Source of the DNA: Xanthomonas vesicatoria ATCC 35937
GTDB taxonomy: Bacteria; Pseudomonadota; Gammaproteobacteria; Xanthomonadales; Xanthomonadaceae
Direction: 5' to 3'
NCBI RefSeq assembly: GCF_001908725.1
Contig: NZ_CP018725.1
Span: forward strand, 2,357,501 to 2,421,500
Length of the DNA: 64,000 bases
Shown here: one piece after another, positions 26,885 to 36,124 of the stretch
Layout of the letters: the number at the start of each line of letters is the position of its first letter
How positions within the stretch are numbered: the stretch's first letter is position 1
Notes under the pieces: generated by a model
Databases searched by the model: none
What the model saw: only the letters and a program-made list of their open reading frames with translations
Told to the model about the DNA's origin: nothing
Position numbers and translations under genes: made by a program

Positions 26885-28148
26885 ATTCGGCCACCCCGTC
26901 GTTGGCGCTGGCAATGCTGGCGTCGCGCAGCGCTACCTGTGCACTGGCTTGATGCAGCAGCGCACACAGCGTTGCCGAGTGGGCGGCCGACAACATCGAA
27001 TGATGGTCGCTGTCCAGGGTGTGCAGATGCAGCGTGCGCACATACGGACGCCATGCCTGCGGCCGGTAGTCCACCCATTGCGCCTCGTCGCCACCGGAAC
27101 TCATGCGCACACTGGCTTCGACGAACAGCACATCCTGATTCAATGCACGCGGCCGGTGACGTCGCGCCAAGTGCAGGTGATGCTGGGTCACTGCGCCCAG
27201 GTCGTCCAGCAGCGTGGGGCGGTGCTCCAGCAACTGCCGCACTGCCGGCAAGGTGGTCAGCCCGTAGTGATCGCACAACAAGCTGGCCAGCTGCGCCACC
27301 GTGGTCGGCATCGGTTGGTCGTGCGCCAGCGTCAGCCCCAGCGCATGCACCGATGCACGCACGTTTTCCGCTTCGGGCAGCGCGGCGGCCTGTTCGAGAT
27401 GCGGGTAGCTGTCGAGCATCGCCAGCAATTCCACCTGTTCGCCCAGGTCATGCAGTTCCGCGGCCATGGCGTGCGCGATCAGACCGCCCAACGACCAGCC
27501 CATCAAGCGATACGGACCATGCGGCTGCACGCTGCGCAGACGCGCCAGATAATCGCGGGCGATCGCCTCGATGCTTTCCGGGCGATGCTGCGGGTCGCTC
27601 AATGCCGGCGACTGCAACGCATACAGCGGCCACTGCGGATCGAGCTGGCCCAGCAAGGTGAGATACGACCAGCCCAGGCCAATGACCGGATGGATGCAGA
27701 ACAACGGCGTGGCGCCGGCGCTGCCTGCACGCATCGGCAGCAGCACGCCGAGCGGGTCGTTCGGTGCCTGCGCGCTGCGTTTGATCACCTCCGACAAGCC
27801 GGTAATCGTCGGCGCATGGAACAGCGTGCCCAGCGGTAGCTCGACGCCGAACAGTTGCGGGAAGCGCGCCGCCATTTCTGCCGCGCGCAGCGAGTCGCCA
27901 CCGAGTTCAAAGAAATTATCGTCCACCCCCACCACCTCGATACCCAGCACCTCCTGCAGGAGGGTTGCCAATTGATGTTCGAGCGCGTCGCGCGGCGCCA
28001 CATGCGCGCGCTTGGCCAATGCGCCCGGTGCAGGCAAGGCGCGGCGATCCAGCTTGCCATTGGCCGTCAGCGGCAACGCCGGCAAGGGCATCCACAGGCT
28101 TGGAATCATCGCGGCCGGCAAGCGCTGTTGCAGATGGGCGCGTAGCAA
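26877..28148 (-). CDS. NRPS downstream part: end of adenylation domain, carrier protein and thioesterase
   Basis: In the same reading frame as the NRPS gene upstream but separated from it by one TAG codon. It begins inside the A-domain C-terminal subdomain and supplies the A10 motif NGKLDRRALP, whose Lys is catalytic. Then come a carrier domain (DDNFFELGGDSLRAAEM, Ser for phosphopantetheine) and a type I thioesterase (CIHPVIGLGWSY, nucleophile in GWSLGG, late His in LDSDHHSM). Any separate start would be a TTG at 28148 with no ribosome site. So it is either the lost tail of a broken gene or made by stop read-through. It overlaps the GT1 gene by eight bases. Confidence 0.8.
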   Translation of the reverse strand: MLRAHLQQRLPAAMIPSLWMPLPALPLTANGKLDRRALPAPGALAKRAHVAPRDALEHQLATLLQEVLGIEVVGVDDNFFELGGDSLRAAEMAARFPQLFGVELPLGTLFHAPTITGLSEVIKRSAQAPNDPLGVLLPMRAGSAGATPLFCIHPVIGLGWSYLTLLGQLDPQWPLYALQSPALSDPQHRPESIEAIARDYLARLRSVQPHGPYRLMGWSLGGLIAHAMAAELHDLGEQVELLAMLDSYPHLEQAAALPEAENVRASVHALGLTLAHDQPMPTTVAQLASLLCDHYGLTTLPAVRQLLEHRPTLLDDLGAVTQHHLHLARRHRPRALNQDVLFVEASVRMSSGGDEAQWVDYRPQAWRPYVRTLHLHTLDSDHHSMLSAAHSATLCALLHQASAQVALRDASIASANDGVAEYA

Positions 28149-28154
28149 CTCGCC

Positions 28155-30857
28155 CTACGGCGTGTTGCCATGCTTGCCTACCACGTAGGCGAGGAGTTGC
28201 ACGGCGCCGTCGCCATCGCGGTGCGCAACCACTGCCACCTGCGCCACCTGCGCATGCAGCAGCAATGCATTTTCGATTTCCTCCGGCTCCACGCGGTGAC
28301 CGCGGATCTTCAATTGCGCATCGGCGCGGCCGATGAATTCCAGCAAGCCGTCGCGACGCTGACGCACGCGGTCGCCGGTGCGGTACATGGTGCTGCCGTC
28401 GTCGGCAAACGGATCGCGCACGAAACGCTCGCTGGTGAGCTGGCGCTTGCCGCGATAGCCCTTGGCCACGCCGGCACCGCCGATATACAGCTCGCCGATC
28501 GCACCGGTCGGCAGCGGTTGCCGCTGCGCATCCAGCACATAGACGCGTGTGTTGAGCAGCGGCCTGCCGATCGGCGGTGCGGCCGCATCGGTCAACTGCA
28601 GCGGCATGATGGTCGACCAGATGGTGGTTTCGGTTGGCCCGTACAACTGGGTCAGGCGCCCGACGCGGCTCAACAATTGCGTCGCCAACTCGGGCACCAG
28701 GGCCTCGCCACCGACCAGCGCGTGGATGCGATCCAGCGCCAGATCCCGATTGGCCAGCAGGATGCGCCACAGCGACGGCGTGGCCTGCACCAGGCTGATC
28801 TGCTCGTGGACGATCAAGCGCGACAGACTGCGCGGGTCGTGGCTGATGCCCGCCGGTGCGATGACCACGCACGCGCCCACCAGCAACGGCAGATACAGCT
28901 CTAGCCCGGCGATATCGAAGGTGATGGTGGTGACTGCCAGGACGCGGTCGCGCGGACGCAACGCCAGCTCGTGTTCCATCGCATGCAGGAAATTAAACAG
29001 GTTGCGATGGCTGATCTCCACGCCTTTGGGCGCGCCGGTGGAGCCGGAGGTGTACAGCACATAGGCCGTCCCGTCCGGGGTCGCCAGTGGAGCGATGGCC
29101 GCTGGCAGGTGCGCCGGTCGTGGGTCCAGCCAGACCATGCCACCAAGCAGATAGCGGTCGCACAACGCCGGCTCGCAGACCAGCGCAATGGCGCCGGAAT
29201 CGTTGAGCATCTGCCGGTTGCGCGCCGCGGGGCTTTCCGGGTCCAGCGGCAGATAGGCCGCGCCGCTCCACATGATGGCCAGCAAGGCCACCAATAGGTG
29301 CTCGCTGCGCGGCAAGGCGACTGCGACCACATCGCCGGGGCGTACCCCGTCGGCTACCCATTGCGCTGCGATCCGCGAGGCGAGCTCGCATAGCGTGGCG
29401 TAATCCAGGGTGCGGTTGTCGTAGTGCACGACAACGGCCGCAGGCATCGTCTCGGCACGCTGCAACATGCCGTGCAACAACGTGGCCGGTTCCGGCAGCG
29501 CTGCCGCAGTGTGATTCCAGGTGTGCAGCAACTGGCGGCGCTCTGCATCTCCCAGCACGTCTACTTCGCCCAGCGCGCATTCCGGGTTTGCCAGCACCGC
29601 ATCGGCAAGATGAGTCAGGCGGCGGCAGTGTTCGGCCAGCTCGTCGCTGTCGTACAACGCCGGATTGGCGTCCAGATCGAAGCGCAGGGCCGCGCCATTG
29701 CCACGCTCGTAACAGAAGATGGTCAGATCGTCGGCCGGGCCGTTGCACAGGTTATGCGGTGTCGCATACGCCTCGCCAAAGCGCAGCGCGTAATCGAAGG
29801 CTTCGATATTGACGGCCAGGCGGGCGAACTTCTGGTCGATGCCGAACATGCCGATGTCGCGACGTACGTCCTCGAAGCGGTATTGCTGATGCCGCAAGGC
29901 ATGCCTGACCACCGAGGCGACCTGCGCGAACAACGCGTGGATCGGCTGCTGCGGGTCCATCTTCAGGCGCAGCGAAATCACGTTGGCCACCAGCCCGGCG
30001 GTCTGCCGGTAGCGCGCATTGATGCGGCCGGTCACCGGCATCGCCAGCACCAGATCTTCGGCACCGGTGCAGCGGTAGTAATAGGCGGCGATCAGCGAGA
30101 TCAGCATCTGCGGCAGGCTAGCGCCGTAGTCCTTGCCCATCGCGCGCAGACGCACCACCTGCTGCGGCGAAAACTGCCCGGTGCCGCGCAACAACCCGGT
30201 GGAGAGATGGTTGCCCGGGCGCGCCAGGGTTGCCGGTGGCGGCAGATCGGCCAGCTGCTGCATCCAGTATTCGCGATCGCGCTGGAAGCGGTCGGAGGCG
30301 CGGTACTGCTGCTCCATCTCCACCAGCGACAACGCACTGCCATAGTGCGCAGGTTCCGGCTCCACGTCTGCGGCGTAGGCGTTATAAAGCACCGACATGC
30401 GCTGCATCATGATCGATGCGCAATAGCCGTCCATCACCAGATGGCTGACGCATTGCACCCACATATGATGGTCTTCGCCGAGCCGGAACACCGCACAATG
30501 CCATAACGGCCCATTGCGCAGGTCCTCCGGCTTGCGGACTTCCTCGGCCACCCAGTGCTCGGCGGCATTGCGCGGCGAAGGATCTTCGCTGACGTTGAAA
30601 TAGGGGACCGGCGCGGTGTACTCGGGCAGGACGACCTGGTGCGGCACGCCCTCGTGCTCGTGAATGCACAGGCGCAGCGTGTCAAACTCGCGCGCCAGCT
30701 GCAGCGTGGCGCGGATCAGCAGCGCAGGATCCAGTGGGCCGAACATCTCCAACGCTTCGGACAACATCAAAGTGTTGTCGGTATGCAACTTGCTGGCCAC
30801 CCACAGGCCGCGTTGCGCTCGGGTCAAGGGAACCAGGGGGGCGGCATCGGCGTGCAT
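28155..30857 (-). CDS. NRPS upstream part: EntF-like condensation and adenylation domains, ending at an in-frame TAG
   Basis: About 900 residues. The condensation domain (1-440) opens LTRAQRGLWVASKL; its active site reads SHLVMDGY, keeping the second His of HHxxxDG. Segments such as QRDREYWMQQLADLPPPATL closely recall E. coli EntF. The adenylation domain (about 460-900) has YTSGSTGAPKG, FDIAGLELYLP, YGPTETTIW and YRTGDRVRQRRDG. Pocket positions read by hand as DILQVGLIW plus Lys resemble the code listed for glycine. The frame stops at TAG (28157-28155) before the A10 Lys, so this piece alone should not form a complete enzyme. Start at 30857 because AAAAGG lies nine bases upstream. Product unknown. 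Confidence 0.85.
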   Translation of the reverse strand: MHADAAPLVPLTRAQRGLWVASKLHTDNTLMLSEALEMFGPLDPALLIRATLQLAREFDTLRLCIHEHEGVPHQVVLPEYTAPVPYFNVSEDPSPRNAAEHWVAEEVRKPEDLRNGPLWHCAVFRLGEDHHMWVQCVSHLVMDGYCASIMMQRMSVLYNAYAADVEPEPAHYGSALSLVEMEQQYRASDRFQRDREYWMQQLADLPPPATLARPGNHLSTGLLRGTGQFSPQQVVRLRAMGKDYGASLPQMLISLIAAYYYRCTGAEDLVLAMPVTGRINARYRQTAGLVANVISLRLKMDPQQPIHALFAQVASVVRHALRHQQYRFEDVRRDIGMFGIDQKFARLAVNIEAFDYALRFGEAYATPHNLCNGPADDLTIFCYERGNGAALRFDLDANPALYDSDELAEHCRRLTHLADAVLANPECALGEVDVLGDAERRQLLHTWNHTAAALPEPATLLHGMLQRAETMPAAVVVHYDNRTLDYATLCELASRIAAQWVADGVRPGDVVAVALPRSEHLLVALLAIMWSGAAYLPLDPESPAARNRQMLNDSGAIALVCEPALCDRYLLGGMVWLDPRPAHLPAAIAPLATPDGTAYVLYTSGSTGAPKGVEISHRNLFNFLHAMEHELALRPRDRVLAVTTITFDIAGLELYLPLLVGACVVIAPAGISHDPRSLSRLIVHEQISLVQATPSLWRILLANRDLALDRIHALVGGEALVPELATQLLSRVGRLTQLYGPTETTIWSTIMPLQLTDAAAPPIGRPLLNTRVYVLDAQRQPLPTGAIGELYIGGAGVAKGYRGKRQLTSERFVRDPFADDGSTMYRTGDRVRQRRDGLLEFIGRADAQLKIRGHRVEPEEIENALLLHAQVAQVAVVAHRDGDGAVQLLAYVVGKHGNTP

Positions 30858-30866
30858 TGCAAGCAT

Positions 30867-31942
30867 CCTTTTGTATGGCGCGCGGTCGCCCGGAGCGACT
30901 TGACCGCATTGCGGTCAAAGTGACGCCGGATCAGCACTTGGTAATGAAACGCAAGATAGAAAACACCATCGACTGCCGGCAGAAGCCGGCAATACGCAGT
31001 GGAAACGCACAATGGACACGCACTACGACGCGACAGGCACCATCGAAACCCCGATGTGCAGATGTCTGATTGGAGCAACTTGTATCCCGACAAGTTAAAC
31101 AAACACTAACAATTCGTCCGAGCGCAGAACCGTGCAAAAATCACGAAATGCGCGTGACATGCAAAATTTTTTAGCTGAAGCGTGATTTCAACTAGTGTTC
31201 TGGGTGCATAGCCACAGGCAGATGCGATGCGACACCGATGCGCATTGCAAGAAAACACCGCAAATACAGCACCCAATGCGCAACCGCGCCGCGCCCGGTA
31301 GCGAACAGACGCGACGTTGATTGCGGTACGTGCAGCGAGCGCCACGCATAAGACCAGTGCGCGCGCCAGCGTTGATACGCCTGCGCTTTGTGCGAATCAC
31401 TGCTTAAAACAGCGGGTTTTTTGCGGCGCCCGCTATCTGCAACGACAGTGCATGAGATACAGATTTTCCCGAGCGCAATGATGCATGGGATAGCGTTCGC
31501 ACCGTTTCAACGATTGCGACGCATAAGACCAGTGCGCACGCCAGCGTTGATGCGCCTGCTTATGGCGCAAATCACCGCATGAAACAAGTGTTTTCTGCAG
31601 CAATGCGGTCGGTGATCGCGCAATCACGCAAACGTCGTCTGCCTGTCATCTGGATGAAGCGTCGCTGCGTTTTGCTGGTGTGATGCTGTGCAGACCGCAG
31701 CGCCTAATGTGGCTGAGCTTGCTAGACGCGGGTCCGACTGCGGCATCGAGACGCGGCCGATGGCGTGCCTGGCGGCCGCCTGTGTATCGGGGATCGCGTG
31801 CGACGCGGCGGATGCCGGTCGCAGCATTGCGCCGTTGGGCAGTGCGCGAGCGAGTGCCCTGCGCGGGCTTCAACGCCTGCACCGCATTGTTTGAAGACAG
31901 AATCAGCGCGCTGCAGGACTGGCCCGCAGCGCGCGACGTGCC
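30867..31942. other. AT-richer non-coding stretch with an imperfect direct repeat
   Basis: Nearly 1.1 kb between the NRPS start and speA with no credible gene. Base composition is visibly less GC-rich than the neighbours, especially 30900-31640, with runs such as CAAAATTTTTTAGC. Two copies of an 80-base element lie inside. The NRPS promoter must be in the left part. Short frames near 31680-31970 show nothing recognisable. Confidence 0.6.
31344..31600 (+). repeat. Imperfect direct repeat, two 80-base units 175 bases apart
   Basis: Unit 1 (31344-31425) and unit 2 (31519-31600) both begin ACGCATAAGACCAGTGCGC, continue CGCCAGCGTTGAT(A/G)CGCCTG and (T/G)GCG(A/C)AATCAC, and end in AAAAC or GAAAC followed by a T-rich stretch. 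About 80 percent identical by eye. Function unknown. Confidence 0.7.
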
Positions 31943-33829
31943 TCAGCCCAACGGTTCGTCGGACAGATAGGTGTAGCCGGTCAGGCCGGCCTCCAGCGCG
32001 TCGTGCAATTCCTGCGCGCGCTCGGGCGGCAGTTGCGCTGCGGCGATGCGCTCGGCGTAGGTCGCGCGCAGCGTGTCCAGCTGATAGCCCACGTAGTCGA
32101 GCATCACATCGGTGGTGTCGCCGCGACGCTGCTGCACGATGCGATATCCGTCACCATCCACGGCCACTTCCACCGCGTCGGTATCGCCGAATAGGTTATG
32201 GATATCGCCCAGGATTTCCTGGTAGGCACCGACCAGGAAGAAGCCGATGCGATAACTCTCACCCGCGTTCAAGGTGTGCAGCGGCATCGAGCTGTCCAGG
32301 CTCTCGTTCTCGACGTAGGTCTTGACCATGCCGTCCGAATCGCAGGTCATGTCGGCGATGATGCCGCGCCGCTGCGGCGCTTCGTTCAGGCGTTCGATCG
32401 GCACGATCGGGAACACCTGATCGATCGCCCACACATCCGGGATCGACTCGAACACACTGAAGTTGACGAAGTACTTGTCCACCAGCCGTTCATTGAGTTC
32501 GTCCAGCACCGGGCGGTGGCTCTTCTCGTCGAAGCTCAGCCGCGCACGCACGCCGTGGGCGATGGCATAGAACAGATCGTCGATGCGCGCGCGGTGGGTC
32601 AGGTCGATCTGGCCCAGCGCATAGGCGCTCAGCCCTTCGGCATGAAAGTGCTGCGCCTCCTGGAACAGTTCCACTGCCGGGCGCACGTCGAGCTCGTCGT
32701 GGATCTCGCGCAGGTGGCGGATCGCCGCCGGTTCGTCGTCGTGCGCGTCCGGCACGCGGCCTTCCGGCGCCTGCTCCACTTCGGACACGTTGGCGATCAG
32801 TACGGCATGGTGGGCGGTCATCGCACGGCCGCATTCGGTGACGATGCGCGGCGGGGTCAGGCCGTGCTCTTCGCAGGCGCTGGCCAGCGGCTGCACGATG
32901 TTGCTGGCGTACGAATGCAGGCCGTAGTTGATCGAGCAATAGCTGCGCGATCGGGTGCCTTCGTAATCGATACCCAGGCCGCCACCGACGTCGACATGGC
33001 TGATCTTGGCACCCAGGCGCGAAAGCTCCACGAAATAGCGGGTGGCCTCGCGCATGCCGTTGGCGATGTCGCGCACGTTGGAGATCTGCGAGCCCATGTG
33101 GAAATGCAGCAGATTCAGGCTGTCGGCGTACTCGGTGTCGCGCAGCGTCTTCCACAGGTCCAGCACCTGCCGCGGCGACAGCCCGAACTTGGCCTTGTCG
33201 CCACCGCTGTTCTGCCACTTGCCCGCGCCCAGCGAGGCCAGGCGCATGCGCACGCCCAAGCCCGGCTTGACGTCCAGCGCGCGCGCCTCCTCCAGCACCA
33301 GCTTCAGCTCGGAAGGCTTTTCGATGACGATGAAGGTCTGCAGGCCCAACTTGCGCCCGATCAGCGCCAGGCGGATGTATTCGCGGTCCTTGTAACCATT
33401 GCAGACGATCAGCCCACCCGGACGCGACAGCGCCAGCACCGCCATCAACTCCGGCTTGCTGCCCGCTTCCAGCCCGAAGCCGTCGCCGTGATGGCTGGCC
33501 AGGGTGCCGGCCACGCCACGGTGCTGATTGACCTTGATTGGGTACACCGCGGTGTAGCCGCCGGCGTAGTCCCACTCCGATTGCGCCTGCGCAAACGCTG
33601 CCTGCAGCTTGCCCAGCCGTTGGCCCAGGATGTCCGGGAAGCGCACCAGCAGCGGCAGCTTGGCGCCGGCCGCGCGCGCGGCATCCACCACCTCGGGCAG
33701 CGACACCGACGGGCCGTCAACGGTGGGGGTGACCACCACGTGACCGGCGGCGTTCACATCGAAATACCCATCGGCCCAATGCGGGATCGAGTAGGTCTTG
33801 CGGGCTTGGTCGAGGGACCAATCGCTCAT
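31943..33829 (-). CDS. speA: Biosynthetic arginine decarboxylase
   Basis: PLP-dependent enzyme converting arginine to agmatine, the first step of putrescine/spermidine synthesis. The 628-residue protein starts MSDWSLDQARKTYSIPHWAD. It has the PLP Lys in YPIKVNQHRGV, GFGLEAGSKPEL, LNLLHFHMGSQISNV, HVDVGGGLGIDYEG and the late CDSDG motif, all in family order. Length is normal for SpeA. The start at 33829 is chosen because the upstream open frame is only leader. It is divergent from the spermidine synthase gene speE, so the pair makes a polyamine locus, probably completed by agmatine-handling genes elsewhere. Confidence 0.97.
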   Translation of the reverse strand: MSDWSLDQARKTYSIPHWADGYFDVNAAGHVVVTPTVDGPSVSLPEVVDAARAAGAKLPLLVRFPDILGQRLGKLQAAFAQAQSEWDYAGGYTAVYPIKVNQHRGVAGTLASHHGDGFGLEAGSKPELMAVLALSRPGGLIVCNGYKDREYIRLALIGRKLGLQTFIVIEKPSELKLVLEEARALDVKPGLGVRMRLASLGAGKWQNSGGDKAKFGLSPRQVLDLWKTLRDTEYADSLNLLHFHMGSQISNVRDIANGMREATRYFVELSRLGAKISHVDVGGGLGIDYEGTRSRSYCSINYGLHSYASNIVQPLASACEEHGLTPPRIVTECGRAMTAHHAVLIANVSEVEQAPEGRVPDAHDDEPAAIRHLREIHDELDVRPAVELFQEAQHFHAEGLSAYALGQIDLTHRARIDDLFYAIAHGVRARLSFDEKSHRPVLDELNERLVDKYFVNFSVFESIPDVWAIDQVFPIVPIERLNEAPQRRGIIADMTCDSDGMVKTYVENESLDSSMPLHTLNAGESYRIGFFLVGAYQEILGDIHNLFGDTDAVEVAVDGDGYRIVQQRRGDTTDVMLDYVGYQLDTLRATYAERIAAAQLPPERAQELHDALEAGLTGYTYLSDEPLG

Positions 33830-33984
33830 TTCGTTGTCTCGGCTGGGGCAAAAAGGGCGTGAAGTGTAACGCCTGGCACGCGCAGGGTCCGTTACAATCC
33901 GCGCCGACTTCACGCCCCGCTCCTGATCGGAACGGGGCCGAGCAAGGGTCAGCCGCTGCGCAGTTCGCGCTGCACGAGGCGACG

Positions 33985-34040
33985 CCCGACCCTCATCCGG
34001 CGCTACGCGCCACCTTCTCCCGCCGGGGGAAGGAACAGCC
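33985..34040 (+). repeat. Short palindromic intergenic element
   Basis: CCCTCATCCGGCGCTACGCG runs into CCACCTTCTCCCGCCGGGGG AAGG; CCTTCTCCC and GGGGGAAGG can pair. This type of string is common between Xanthomonas genes (from memory). It lies in the speE leader and could form a hairpin there. Confidence 0.5.
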
Positions 34041-34066
34041 CGCTTCTTCTAGCTTAGGACGTCCGC

Positions 34067-34924
34067 ATGAGCGCCAACGACAACTGGTACATCGAACACT
34101 TCCAGCCGACCGGCTCGGCCATCGGCTTCCGCATCAGCGGCAAGCTGGACGAGGTGCAGTCCCCGTTCCAGAAGATCGAGATCTACCAGACCACCGATTG
34201 GGGCAAGTTGATGCTCATCGATGGCGCGGTGATGCTGACCAGCCGCGACAATTTCTTCTATCACGAGATGATCAGCCATCCGGCGCTGTTCACCCATCCC
34301 GCGCCCAAGCGGGTGGTGATCATCGGCGGCGGCGACTGCGGCACACTGCGCGAGGTGCTCAAGCACCCGGGCGTGGACAGCGCAACCCAGTGCGACATCG
34401 ACGAGCAGGTCACCCGCATGTCGGAGAAGTACTTCCCCGAGCTGTGCGATTCCAACCACGATGCGCGCGCCGAACTGCTGTTCGACGACGGCGTGGCCTA
34501 CATGGCCAACTGCCCGGCCGGCAGCGTGGACATCGTGATCGTCGACTCCACCGACCCGGTCGGCCCGGCCGAGGGCCTGTTCAACAAGGCCTTCTACGAG
34601 AGCTGCTTCAAGGCATTGAAGGACGACGGCATCCTGGTGCAGCAGTCCGAATCGCCGCTGGCGCTGCTGGACCTGATCAACGAAATGCGCACCGAGATGG
34701 GCAAGGCCGGCTTCCAGTCGTTCAAGACCCTGCCGTTCCCGCAGCCGTGCTACCCCACCGGCTGGTGGAGCGTGACCATGGCCAGCAAGCAGCCCAAGGC
34801 CGACTTCGCGTTCCGCCTGGCCGATGCGCAGGCCAAGGGCTTCGACACGCTGTATTACACCGCCCACCTGCATACCGGCGTGCTGGTTGCGCCGCCGTTC
34901 GTGGCCAAGGCGCTGGGCGAGTAA
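34067..34924 (+). CDS. speE: Spermidine synthase
   Basis: Aminopropyltransferase: transfers the aminopropyl group of decarboxylated S-adenosylmethionine to putrescine. 285 residues. The N-terminal beta domain has SPFQKIEIYQTTDWGKLMLI and DGAVMLTSRDNFFYHEMISH; the Rossmann core has VVIIGGGDCGTLREVLKH, then IVIVDSTDPVGPAEGLF with the catalytic Asp. The start at 34067 begins MSANDNWYIEHFQP, as in the family. Divergent from speA with about 240 bases between them. Confidence 0.96.
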   Translation: MSANDNWYIEHFQPTGSAIGFRISGKLDEVQSPFQKIEIYQTTDWGKLMLIDGAVMLTSRDNFFYHEMISHPALFTHPAPKRVVIIGGGDCGTLREVLKHPGVDSATQCDIDEQVTRMSEKYFPELCDSNHDARAELLFDDGVAYMANCPAGSVDIVIVDSTDPVGPAEGLFNKAFYESCFKALKDDGILVQQSESPLALLDLINEMRTEMGKAGFQSFKTLPFPQPCYPTGWWSVTMASKQPKADFAFRLADAQAKGFDTLYYTAHLHTGVLVAPPFVAKALGE

Positions 34925-35311
34925 ACCCCTCGACCACCACGAGCGCTGCATTGCGCTCGCGGTGGTTATTGGCCATCGGATGCGCAGCCATCGCTTCGAT
35001 GACTGCGCTGCCAAGTGTGGCCGATCGGGTTGGAAGATCGTTGCGATGACGCAACCGCTGCAACGAAGGTTGAGTGCACTGCCGTGCGTACCCGGGCGGC
35101 CGGGCCACGAGGAGCAGCCAACAGAACGACGGCACTTACCGCCAGGCGGGCGCGGACTGCCCGGAATCGGTGTCTACCATGCGTCCACGCCGGCTTCGTG
35201 CGTGTCGCTCCCGCCCGCACGACGACTGCTCGCTCCGTTCTGTCGGCCTCTTCCAGGCCTACCGCAGGTAGCCTCACCCATCCGGTTAGGGCTGCGCGCA
35301 GAGCACGCAGC
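34925..35311. other. Intergenic stretch with a dispersed repeat
   Basis: No supported gene between speE and the SHOCT gene. Bases 35111-35188 hold a copy of the dispersed element. Nothing else is recognised. Confidence 0.45.
35111..35188 (+). repeat. Dispersed intergenic repeat, degenerate copy
   Basis: GGAGCAGCCAACAGAACGAC then ACCGCCAGGCGGGCG aligns with the left and middle parts of the copy at 22664; the right part CGGAATCGGTG then CATGCGTC is weaker. Confidence 0.45.
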
Positions 35312-35917
35312 TCACAGCCGCGCCAATATCTCGGCCTTCTTCGCATCGAATTCCTGCTGGGTGACCAGCCCGGCGTCCAGCAATTGCTTCAACTTGCCCA
35401 GCACCTGCACCGGGTCATCCATCGCCGGCGTTTGCGGTGCCGTGGATGCTTGCAAGTGCGCCGGCGGCGCGTGCACCACCACACCGCCGGCCGACGCGCG
35501 CAACTTATCGAACTCCAGCTGCTGGCGTTTTTCGTAGGCGGATTCTTCCACCTGCTGCGCGTAGGCATATACGCGCCGCGCTTGCTTTTTCGGCAGGCTA
35601 TCGATGGATGCGTACGCGCCCTGCGTGGTGCGACACATGATAGTGGCTCCCAGCATCTGCTCGCTCATGTGCACATCGAGCACCTCGCGCCAGGGGAAAT
35701 CGCGAAACGTCATGCCGAACAGTTTTGGGTAGACCACGATAAATCTGCGGTTGGTCAGCACCACCGCGTCCGGCGACAGGTTCATCACCATCTTCTTCTG
35801 CACGGCGATGTAATCGACCTGCTCGTCGCGAGTCAGCAACTCGGTGACCTTGGGCAGAATCTTGCCCACTGCCGCCGGGTCCTGCTCGTCTGTCAAAAAC
35901 TGCGCTAGTGCGTCCAT
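35312..35917 (-). CDS. PH-like and SHOCT domain protein
   Basis: A 201-residue cytoplasmic protein. Residues about 35-110 (VDYIAVQKKMVMNLSPDAVV, LTNRRFIVVYPKLFGMTFRD, FPWREVLDVH) look like a bacterial pleckstrin-homology (YokE/bPH) domain. A helical, charged linker follows. The C-terminus DDPVQVLGKLKQLLDAGLVT then QQEFDAKKAEILARL is a textbook SHOCT motif, a short helical pair found at the ends of many bacterial proteins and thought to mediate oligomerisation. No neighbouring gene suggests a pathway. Confidence 0.85.
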   Translation of the reverse strand: MDALAQFLTDEQDPAAVGKILPKVTELLTRDEQVDYIAVQKKMVMNLSPDAVVLTNRRFIVVYPKLFGMTFRDFPWREVLDVHMSEQMLGATIMCRTTQGAYASIDSLPKKQARRVYAYAQQVEESAYEKRQQLEFDKLRASAGGVVVHAPPAHLQASTAPQTPAMDDPVQVLGKLKQLLDAGLVTQQEFDAKKAEILARL

Positions 35918-36124
35918 CTGTCCTCGCCAACGGCTAAGTCAATGCGTTGGCCGTGACACTACAACAAGCCGCATGGATGCCTCTGCAACGCCAATGACCG
36001 TATGCGATGCGGCTTCAAGGTGCGGTTTTCAAACAGCACTGCCGTCTGCCGCGTCGCTGTTGCAATACATCTGACGAATAAGGGAAGGCGTTGCCGCCCG
36101 CCCTGACTGGATCGTTTGCGCAGA

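Noticed and set aside
31680..31970. Short plus-strand frames before speA
   Set aside because: They overlap the speA end in part and show no recognisable protein.
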